Assembly: GCA_029260795.1 (NCBI GenBank)
Contig: JAJDCO010000053.1
Location: forward strand, 1 to 64,000
DNA length: 64,000 nucleotides
Direction of reading: 5' to 3'
Source: Planctomycetota bacterium
GTDB taxonomy: Bacteria; Planctomycetota; OFTM77
The translations under genes and the position numbers were made by a program. Below, one piece after another: positions 33,301 to 40,331 of the stretch. The notes under the pieces are model-generated. The model made no database searches. It was not told the origin of the DNA and was given only the letters and a program-made list of their open reading frames with translations. Every line of letters begins with the position of its first letter. Position 1 is the first letter of the stretch.

Positions 33301-34239
33301 ATGCCACGTCACGTCCTTTGCCTATCGGGCCTGCTGCTCGGCTTGATCGCGTGTGCGCCGGATGACGAGCGCGCCTCCGACGCCGAGCGACCGGTGCGCC
33401 CCGGCGAGATTCTGACGACCTTCTATCCCACCCAATACTTCGCCCAGCGCATCGTCGGGGACGCGGTCCCGGTCGTGTGCCCGGTACCCGAGGACGCCGA
33501 TCCGATCTTCTGGCAGCCGAGTCGCGCTGACCTCGAGCGCTACCAGGCGGCGGATCTGATCGTCGTCAACGGCGCCGAGTTCGAGAAGTGGGTCAACGGT
33601 GCCAGCCTGCCGAGCAGTCGCGTGGTCGATACCGCGAAGCGCTTCGAAGACCAGTTCGTGACCTTCGAGTCGACCACCCATCGCCACGGCACCGGAGGCC
33701 AACATACCCACGAGGGCATCGACGGACATACCTGGCTCGATCCCGTGCTCGCTCGCCAGCAAGCGGAGGCGATTGCCGAGGCCGTGACGAGATCCTTCCC
33801 GCGCCATGCTGCGACCCTTCGACAGAATGCGCTCGGCTTGTACGCGGATCTCGAGGCCCTGGACCGGCGTTTTCAGGAAGCGTCCGAGGTGATTCGGGAG
33901 GTGCAGCTCCTCGCCTCGCATCCGGCCTACAACTACCTCGCTCGCCGATACCAGTGGCAGATCACCAACTTCGACCTCGATCCCGAGCTTCCGATCTCGG
34001 ACGAGCAAATCGCGAGCTTGAAGGCGGCGCTTCCCGATTCCGGGCGTGCTCTCCTGCTCTGGGAGGGCGATCCCCTCGCCGAGAGTCCCGCTCGGATCGA
34101 GCGGGAGATCGGTGTTCGCAGCCTGGTCTTCTCTCCCGCCGAGCTGCTGGGCGAGGCGGAGCGACGGGCCGGTCAGGACTGGCTGAGCATTCAAATCGCC
34201 AACCTCGAGCGCCTGCTTTCTGCTGTGAATGAGCTCTGA
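33301..34239 (+). CDS. ZnuA/TroA-like metal-binding lipoprotein
   Basis: 312 residues from ATG 33301, preferred over ATG 33292 because GAGAGG lies nine bases upstream. Lipoprotein signal LLLGLIACAPDD. The TroA/ZnuA fold shows ILTTFYPTQYFAQRIVGDAV, DADPIFWQPSRADLERYQAA, ADLIVVNGAEFEKWV, a His-rich loop (STTHRHGTGGQHTHEGIDGH), HTWLDPVLARQQAEAIAEAV and LLASHPAYNYLARRY. These carry His residues for zinc. Its normal partner would be a ZnuBC permease, but none is here; the adjacent transporter is of the FtsX type. Function inferred: capture of zinc in the periplasm. Confidence 0.88.
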   Translation: MPRHVLCLSGLLLGLIACAPDDERASDAERPVRPGEILTTFYPTQYFAQRIVGDAVPVVCPVPEDADPIFWQPSRADLERYQAADLIVVNGAEFEKWVNGASLPSSRVVDTAKRFEDQFVTFESTTHRHGTGGQHTHEGIDGHTWLDPVLARQQAEAIAEAVTRSFPRHAATLRQNALGLYADLEALDRRFQEASEVIREVQLLASHPAYNYLARRYQWQITNFDLDPELPISDEQIASLKAALPDSGRALLLWEGDPLAESPARIEREIGVRSLVFSPAELLGEAERRAGQDWLSIQIANLERLLSAVNEL

Positions 34240-34359
34240 GCTCGAGATTCCGTTCCCACGGCAACCGGCATTGACGGTATATACGGGGGCGGCGGTAGAT
34301 CCCGCTCGGAGCCGAGGCCGGAATCGACCGTCCGCGGCGGTTGGATGTGGGAGGCGACG

Positions 34360-35691
34360 ATGGGGCGTGGGAGTGACCTTTGGATTCGGGGCGGCGAGGT
34401 CGTGCTCGAAGGGGCAGGACAGCGCGCGGACGTATGGGTCGAGGGAGGACGGCTTCGGGCCCTCGGAGCGGATCTCGAGCCTCCGGCCGGGATCCCGGTG
34501 GTCGATGCGACCGGCCTGTTGGTCTTTCCCGGGCTGATCGATCCCCAGGTGCACTTTCGAGAGCCGGGCCTCGAGCACAAGGAAGATATCGCATCGGGTT
34601 CCTTGGCCGCCATTGCGGGGGGCGTCACGTCGTTCTGCGAGATGCCGAATACTCGCCCTCCGACGACCAGCCCCGAGGCGCTCGAAGACAAGCTCCACCG
34701 CGCGGACGGGCGAGCGGCTGCGGACTATGCATTCTTTCTGGGCGCGACGGCCGAGAACGCCGATCGACTCGGCGAGTGGGAGCAGGCCGAGGGCTGCGCG
34801 GGCGTGAAGCTCTTCATGGGATCGTCGACCGGCAATCTGCTCGTGGCCGATGATGCGACCATCGAGCGCGTCTTGCGATCGGGTACGCGCCGGGTGGCCG
34901 TGCACTCCGAGGATGAGGAGCGGCTCAAGCAGCGTTACGCGGCGATGGGGCCGAATGCGAGCGTGCTGCAGCACCCGGAGGTGCGCGATGTCGGGTGCGC
35001 GCTGCGCGCCACGACGCGCTTGCTCGATCTGGTCGAGAAAACTCAGCGGCCAGTGCACGTGTTGCATTTGAGCACGGCAGAGGAGGTGGCCTTGATTCGA
35101 GAGCGTGATCTCGGACAGCTCGTGACCTGTGAGGTGACGCCGAATCATCTCTTCCTCGAAGCGCCCGATTGCTATGAGCAGTTCGGGGCGCGGGCACAGA
35201 TGAATCCGCCCGTTCGCGATCGACGCCATCAAGATGCCCTTCGCGAAGCCCTGGTCGACGGAACGATCACGTGCATCGGCAGCGATCACGCTCCGCACAC
35301 GATCGACGAGAAGGCGCAGCCGTACCCGAAGAGCCCCTCGGGGATCCCGGGCGTGCAGACCATCTTGCCATTGCTGCTGGCGGCCACGCGCGACGGTTGG
35401 CTCCGCCGCCAGGACATCGTCCGCATCTGTGTACGCGGCCCGATCCTCGCCTACGGCTACGCCGACAAGGAGCCGGGCGTGGTCGGCAGCGATGGCGACT
35501 TCGTGCTCGTGGATCCGAACATCCAAGAGCCCCTGCAGCTCGATTGGCTCCATAGCCGAGCCGGCTACAGCCCTTATGAGGGAATGATGCTCGCCGGCTG
35601 GCCCGTCACCACCATCCTGCGAGGTACCGTCGTCTACGAGGACCACGCCCTCGTCGGTGAGCCGAGCGGTCGAATGTTGCGGTACCGGTAG
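34360..35691 (+). CDS. pyrC: Dihydroorotase (class I type)
   Basis: 443 residues from ATG 34360, chosen over ATG 34345 because GGGAGG lies five bases upstream. Amidohydrolase fold with the class I signature GLIDPQVHFREPGLEHKEDI; carbamylated-Lys region CAGVKLFMGSSTGNLL; His residues VAVHSEDEE and PVHVLHLSTAEE; catalytic region ITCIGSDHAPHTIDEK and SGIPGVQT. It closes N-carbamoyl-L-aspartate to dihydroorotate in pyrimidine synthesis. The gene follows the metal-binding lipoprotein by 120 bases. Confidence 0.92.
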   Translation: MGRGSDLWIRGGEVVLEGAGQRADVWVEGGRLRALGADLEPPAGIPVVDATGLLVFPGLIDPQVHFREPGLEHKEDIASGSLAAIAGGVTSFCEMPNTRPPTTSPEALEDKLHRADGRAAADYAFFLGATAENADRLGEWEQAEGCAGVKLFMGSSTGNLLVADDATIERVLRSGTRRVAVHSEDEERLKQRYAAMGPNASVLQHPEVRDVGCALRATTRLLDLVEKTQRPVHVLHLSTAEEVALIRERDLGQLVTCEVTPNHLFLEAPDCYEQFGARAQMNPPVRDRRHQDALREALVDGTITCIGSDHAPHTIDEKAQPYPKSPSGIPGVQTILPLLLAATRDGWLRRQDIVRICVRGPILAYGYADKEPGVVGSDGDFVLVDPNIQEPLQLDWLHSRAGYSPYEGMMLAGWPVTTILRGTVVYEDHALVGEPSGRMLRYR

Positions 35692-35938
35692 CCGGTAGAG
35701 ACGCGATCGGAGTCCGGGCGAAAGCCGGAGCCGGCGCCTGGACGTCGTTCGCCCCCCTTTCCCGAAAAGTCCGTTGGGGTGAGAGAGAGCGGTCCCTCCG
35801 TCTTGCCTCGGCGCCACCTCCGACGAGCCACCCACGACCAACGCCTTACTCCTGGCGGCGCCGGCCGTTATACTGCACGCTTCCCTGCCGATCTCGCCCA
35901 CTGGCAAACGACCTTCCCGAAGAACTCGAGGTTCATCC

Positions 35939-38275
35939 ATGAAGCGCCCGATCGTTACCGTCATCGCCCTGCTCGTCCTGGCGAGCCTCGCGGCCGCTCA
36001 AGCCGAGCCCGTCGAGAAGTTCTCGCAGGAGGACAAGTTCCGTCAGCTCGAAGAGCTTTGGCCGACTCCGAACGACCAGCGCACGGCGTCCGGCGCTCCC
36101 GGCGTGGACTACTGGCAGCAGCAGGTCGACTATGTCATCGAGGTCGAGCTCGACGACGAGAACCAGAGCCTGAGCGGCTCCGAGAAGGTCACGTATCAGA
36201 ACAACTCACCCGACACGCTCCGCTACCTCTGGGTGCAGCTCGACGTGAATCTCTTCGCGCCCGACTCGGCCGGTGCGCTGGCGCAGACGGCCCCCAGCTT
36301 CGAGAAGATGTCACCGGGCCAGCTCCAGAGCCTGATCGAGCGCGAGCTGTTCGACGGAAGCTGCCAGGTCGGAGCGGTGACGGACGCCAACGGCGGCGTA
36401 CTTCCGTACACGATCGTTGGCACGATGATGCGCATCGATCTGCCGAAGCCGCTCGCCCCGGGTGCGACGTTCGTCTTCGGCGTCGAGTGGGGATACCAGA
36501 TCAACGACTCGAAGTACGTGCGTGCTCGCACCGGCTTCGAGCGCTTCGAGGAAGACGGCAACATCATCTACGAGATGGCGCACTGGTTCCCGCGCCTCGC
36601 CGCCTACACCGACGTGAATGGCTGGCAGCACAAGCAGTTCCTCGGGCGAGGCGAGTTCACGCTCGAGTTCGGGGACTTCCGCGTGAGCATCACGGCGCCA
36701 GACGACCACATCGTGGCGGCGACCGGAGAGCTGCAGAATGCCGGTGAGGTTCTGACGGCGGCGCAAAGGCAACGGCTCGACCAGGCGCGCCAGGCGGACT
36801 CGCCGATGTTCATCGTGACGCCGGAGGAGGCGAAACAGAGCGAGACGTCGAAGCCGACCGGCAAGAAGACGTGGGTCTTCGACGCCGAGAACGTGCGCGA
36901 CTTCGCGTGGGCCTCATCCCGCAAGTTTATCTGGGACGCGCAGGGTCACCCGATGGGGGGACGCCAAGTGCTCGCCATGTCGTACTACCCAAATGAAGGC
37001 GAGCCGCTTTGGAGCCGCTACTCGACGCACGCGATCATTCACACCTTGAACGTCTACTCGCGTCTGACCTTCGAGTATCCGTACCCGGTCGCCATCTCGG
37101 TCAATGGACCGGTGGGTGGGATGGAGTACCCGATGATCTGCTTCAACGGCCCTCGGCCGGAGAAGGATGGCACGTACTCGCAGCGGACGAAGTACGGCCT
37201 GATATCGGTCATCATCCATGAGGTCGGCCACAACTACTTCCCGATGATCGTCAACTCGGACGAGCGCCAGTGGACTTGGATGGACGAGGGGCTCAACACC
37301 TTCTGCCAGTACATCGCCGAGCAGGAGTGGGAAGAGGAGTACCCGTCCGGTCGTGGCGAGCCCCAGAAGATCGTCGGCTACATGACGAGCGCCAACCAGG
37401 TGCCGATCATGACGAACTCCGAGTCGATCCTGCAGTTCGGCGCGAATGCCTATGCCAAGCCGGCTACCGCGCTCAACGTGCTCCGGGAGACCATCCTGGG
37501 CCGCGAGCTCTTCGACTTCGCGTTCCGCGAGTACTCTCAGCGCTGGATGTTCAAGCGCCCGCAGCCGTCGGACCTCTTCCGGACGCTCGAGGACGCTTCG
37601 GCTATCGATCTCGACTGGTTCTGGCGCGGGTGGTTCTACTCGACCGATCACGTCGACATCGGCATCGCCGGAGTCCAGCTCTACACGGTCGACTCGCTCG
37701 ATCCTGATGTCGAGAAGCCGCGGCTTCAAGCCCTGCGGGACCAGGAGCCGACCACCGTCGGGGCCGAGCGCTACGCGGCGATGCCCAAGCGTGCAGACGA
37801 TCACCCCGATCTGCTCGACTTCTACAACCGTTACGATCCTCTGGACGTGACGGAGCGGGATCGCGGGAAGTTCGAGAAGGCGATCGCCAGCTTCGAGGCC
37901 GATGAGCGGGAGGTGCTCAGCACCGACCTCCAGTTCTACGTCGTGGACTTCGAGAACCATGGCGGGCTCGTCATGCCGATCCTCTTGCAGATCGAGTTCG
38001 AGGACGGCAGTCAGCGCCTGATGCGGATCCCGGCCGAGATCTGGCGTCAGGACAACGAGAAGGTCTCCAAGCTCATCCTGAGCCGCAAGCCGATCAAAGG
38101 CTTCACGCTCGACCCGCGCCTCGAGACCGCCGACGCCAATCTCGAGAACAACCTGTGGCCGCCGAAGGTCACCGAGTCGCGCTTCAAGCTCTTCAAGCGT
38201 GAGAAGCAGAAGAATCCGATGCAGCTCCTCGAGCAGAAGGGTGAAGTCGATTCGGCGTCCGGAGGCGGGCAGTGA
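35939..38275 (+). CDS. Secreted M1-family metallopeptidase
   Basis: 778 residues. Signal peptide MKRPIVTVIALLVLASLAAA. An N-terminal beta domain (LDDENQSLSGSEKVTYQNNS) precedes the gluzincin core: GGMEYPMI in place of GAMEN, the zinc site HEVGHNYFP at 427-435, the third ligand Glu in WTWMDEGLNTF near 450, and a Tyr in the following helical region (FGANAYAKPATAL). A beta-rich C-terminal domain follows. Aminopeptidase activity outside the inner membrane is expected. The next gene starts inside its stop codon region (four-base overlap), so the two are coupled. Confidence 0.9.
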   Translation: MKRPIVTVIALLVLASLAAAQAEPVEKFSQEDKFRQLEELWPTPNDQRTASGAPGVDYWQQQVDYVIEVELDDENQSLSGSEKVTYQNNSPDTLRYLWVQLDVNLFAPDSAGALAQTAPSFEKMSPGQLQSLIERELFDGSCQVGAVTDANGGVLPYTIVGTMMRIDLPKPLAPGATFVFGVEWGYQINDSKYVRARTGFERFEEDGNIIYEMAHWFPRLAAYTDVNGWQHKQFLGRGEFTLEFGDFRVSITAPDDHIVAATGELQNAGEVLTAAQRQRLDQARQADSPMFIVTPEEAKQSETSKPTGKKTWVFDAENVRDFAWASSRKFIWDAQGHPMGGRQVLAMSYYPNEGEPLWSRYSTHAIIHTLNVYSRLTFEYPYPVAISVNGPVGGMEYPMICFNGPRPEKDGTYSQRTKYGLISVIIHEVGHNYFPMIVNSDERQWTWMDEGLNTFCQYIAEQEWEEEYPSGRGEPQKIVGYMTSANQVPIMTNSESILQFGANAYAKPATALNVLRETILGRELFDFAFREYSQRWMFKRPQPSDLFRTLEDASAIDLDWFWRGWFYSTDHVDIGIAGVQLYTVDSLDPDVEKPRLQALRDQEPTTVGAERYAAMPKRADDHPDLLDFYNRYDPLDVTERDRGKFEKAIASFEADEREVLSTDLQFYVVDFENHGGLVMPILLQIEFEDGSQRLMRIPAEIWRQDNEKVSKLILSRKPIKGFTLDPRLETADANLENNLWPPKVTESRFKLFKREKQKNPMQLLEQKGEVDSASGGGQ

Positions 38276-39051
38276 GCCGGTTGCTTCTCCTCGCGCTCTT
38301 GGCGCTCGGGCTCGTCCCGAGCGCCTGGGCCGCCCATCCCTGGCACTCGACCTTCGCCGAGGTCGAGCTCAACGCGAAGACCGGCAAGCTCGAGGTCGCT
38401 CTGCGGGTGGCGCCCATCCAGCTCGAGGAGGCGCTGCGCCGGTTCCATCGACAGCACGTGGTGCTCGAGAAGACCGAGGGTATCGATCGCCTGATCGCCG
38501 AGTACTTGGTGAAGACCTTCCAGGTGAAGACGGCGCAAGGCAAGCCGGCCGCGATCGAGTGGGTCGGCAAGGAGATCGACATCAAGGCGGTCTGGCTCTA
38601 CTTCGAGATGCCGCTGCCCGGCGGCCTGGTCGGGGCTGAGCTCTCGCAGCAGACGTTCTTCGAGCTGGCGGAAGACCAGGCCAACGTCATCGAGCTTCGG
38701 CAGGGTGTGGCGAAGGCCGCGCTCCGCTTCGAGCGGGGAAAAGCGAAGATGAAGATCGGCGCGTCAGCTCGGTCGGCGGACTCGCCGCCTCGGAGAGCGG
38801 ACTTCAGTCCGCTGGTACCGCCTTCGAATCGGCAACCCACGAAGAACGATCCCGAATCGAAGCCGGCTTCCTCCCGAGACGGCGCCAACCCGGAGGGCGG
38901 ACTTCAGTCCGCTGGAAGGTCCTTCGAATCGGCCCCCTCGGAGGGCGGACTTCAGTCCGCTGAGACAGCGCACGAATCGGCCACTCGCGACGAAGGAACC
39001 CGTACCGAAATCGGCGCCACGTCGTCTTCCGCGCGCGGGAAACTGAGATGA
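38272..39051 (+). CDS. Secreted DUF6702-like protein with a repeat-derived C-terminal tail
   Basis: 259 residues. Signal peptide ending VPSAWAA, then a domain of about 140 residues beginning HPWHSTFAEVELNAKTGKLE and running to ELRQGVAKAALRF, which I take to be DUF6702. In that family it often follows M1 peptidases, as it does here. From residue 165 on the sequence is low-complexity and contains translations of three dispersed palindromes (two read EGGLQSA, one reads in another frame ADFSPLV). The tail is thus likely derived from inserted repeats. Overlaps the M1 gene upstream and the esterase gene downstream (ATGA). Confidence 0.75.
   Translation: MSRLLLLALLALGLVPSAWAAHPWHSTFAEVELNAKTGKLEVALRVAPIQLEEALRRFHRQHVVLEKTEGIDRLIAEYLVKTFQVKTAQGKPAAIEWVGKEIDIKAVWLYFEMPLPGGLVGAELSQQTFFELAEDQANVIELRQGVAKAALRFERGKAKMKIGASARSADSPPRRADFSPLVPPSNRQPTKNDPESKPASSRDGANPEGGLQSAGRSFESAPSEGGLQSAETAHESATRDEGTRTEIGATSSSARGKLR
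38793..38815 (+). repeat. Dispersed palindrome, copy a
   Basis: gagagcggacttcagtccgc core; perfect dyad cggacttcagtccg. Inside the DUF6702-like gene, read in a frame different from copies b and c. Confidence 0.8.
38891..38915 (+). repeat. Dispersed palindrome, copy b
   Basis: cggagggcggacttcagtcc followed by gctgg; inside the DUF6702-like gene, read as EGGLQSAG. Confidence 0.85.
38939..38962 (+). repeat. Dispersed palindrome, copy c
   Basis: cggagggcggacttcagtcc followed by gctg; inside the same gene and frame as copy b, read as EGGLQSAE. Confidence 0.85.
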
Positions 39052-39977
39052 CGAACGATCTTCATCGTGCGAAGCGGAACTTGTCGTTCGGACTCGCTTC
39101 CGGGGCGCCGACGGGCATCGATCGACCCCGCAGCGGACTGAAGTCCGCCCTCCGGTGCGCGGCGCCCCTGCAGCTGCTCCTCCTCCTTACGGTGGCCTGT
39201 CAGTCGACGCCGGATCAGCAGGATCGAAGTGTTGGTACCGTGCGCATCGTCATCCTGGCCGGGCAATCCAACATGGGCGGCAGCGGCAAGGTGGCCGAGC
39301 TGCTGCCCGAGCTGGCGGCGCCGCTCGAAGCCGTGCCGATGTGGAATACGAAGGAAGAGGCCTGGGAGCCCGTTCGCGGCGGCATGCTGGCCGAGAAGAA
39401 AGGCTTCGGTCCCGAGCTGGCGTTTGCCCACGCGGTCGCCGAGGCCGGCCAGGACGTGCGGATCGTCAAGTTCTCCAAGGGCGGCACCGGGCTCGTGCAC
39501 GATTGGAACCCGGATCGAGAAGACTCATTGTATCATCAGCTCATCGCCCACTGCGAGCGCGCGGCAGCGGCCGTCGACCCGGCCAGAATCGAGTGGGCCG
39601 GCCTGCTGTGGATGCAGGGTGAGCAAGACTCCAAGGACTCCGGAGACGACTCCGCGGCCCTCGCCTATGCCGACAACCTCCGGGGGTTGATCGAACGTGT
39701 TCGAGACGCGCTCGACACGCCGGACCTACCGGTCGTGATCGGCCGCTTGCACGATCAACTCGGCATGACGAAGCCGCATGTCGGTCTGGACTTTGGCCAG
39801 TTCGAGAAGGTGCGTGCCGCCCAGGTCGAAGTCGCCGAGTCGGACCCGCGCATCGAGTGGGTCGATACCGACGGCTTTCCGCTCAAGGACGATCAGATCC
39901 ACTTCAACACCGAAGGCTGCTTGAAGCTGGGCAGAGCCTTCGCCGAGGCGTGGCTGGGGCTCACCACGCGCGGGTAA
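39048..39977 (+). CDS. SGNH-type sialate O-acetylesterase-like lipoprotein
   Basis: 309 residues from ATG 39048 (ATGA overlap with the gene before). A lipoprotein signal LLLLLTVACQS is preceded by a 50-residue leader that contains a dispersed palindrome (SGLKSALR), so the natural start may be later or the leader was extended. The esterase domain begins VRIVILAGQSNMGGSGKV (the GQSNM block with nucleophile Ser) and includes GGTGLVHDWNPD, LLWMQGEQDSKDSG (oxyanion block) and DQIHFNTEGCLKLG with catalytic Asp/His. It probably removes acetyl or other ester groups from polysaccharide. Confidence 0.82.
   Translation: MTNDLHRAKRNLSFGLASGAPTGIDRPRSGLKSALRCAAPLQLLLLLTVACQSTPDQQDRSVGTVRIVILAGQSNMGGSGKVAELLPELAAPLEAVPMWNTKEEAWEPVRGGMLAEKKGFGPELAFAHAVAEAGQDVRIVKFSKGGTGLVHDWNPDREDSLYHQLIAHCERAAAAVDPARIEWAGLLWMQGEQDSKDSGDDSAALAYADNLRGLIERVRDALDTPDLPVVIGRLHDQLGMTKPHVGLDFGQFEKVRAAQVEVAESDPRIEWVDTDGFPLKDDQIHFNTEGCLKLGRAFAEAWLGLTTRG
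39131..39155 (-). repeat. Dispersed palindrome, copy d (inverted)
   Basis: cagcggactgaagtccgccc then tccgg, the reverse complement of copy b. It lies in the leader of the esterase gene. Confidence 0.85.
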
Positions 39978-40331
39978 GAACCGAGCTGCGGAGCAAACGG
40001 CCTGGGACGGAATCCTGGCCCCTGACGTCGACCCGCGCGCGAAGCAAGCGGTTGCGCGGTTCCGGTCAACGCAGGCGACGCTTGCTTCGCGCGCGGTGGG
40101 AGTCCTCGTCGTGGACGCGGCGCATATCCCGCTTGCTTCGCGGCGCGGTTCCTTTGGATCCACGCCGGCCGCATTACGGGATGTGCAGTGCGGAGGCCGG
40201 TGACGACCTCCGCCGGACTGCGCGGGTGCCGCTTGCTTCGCGCGCGGTTGGCGTCCTGGTCGCGGTCGCGGCTATTTGTCCCGTTTGCTTCGCGGCGCGG
40301 TTCCTCCCTACGCGCGGTTCCTATTCCTTCC
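39978..40331. repeat. 354-bp non-coding region holding about five GCTTGCTTCGCG-type repeats
   Basis: No gene seen. Units near 40035-40052 (inverted), 40079-40097, 40130-40150, 40229-40249 and 40281-40303 share the core gcttgcttcgcg followed by cgcggtt or gcgcggttcc, often with tcct next. Spacing is 50-100 bases and irregular. The arms gcgcg/cgcgc can pair. It looks like a cluster of a second dispersed repeat family between convergent genes. Confidence 0.7.

Noticed and set aside
33322..35964. 880-codon open frame on the minus strand
   Set aside because: Shadow of the zinc-binding lipoprotein and dihydroorotase, which have full family signatures on the plus strand.
39978..40331. Spaced repeats considered as a CRISPR array
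   Set aside because: Units are imperfect, in mixed orientation and irregularly spaced, and no cas gene is in the window.
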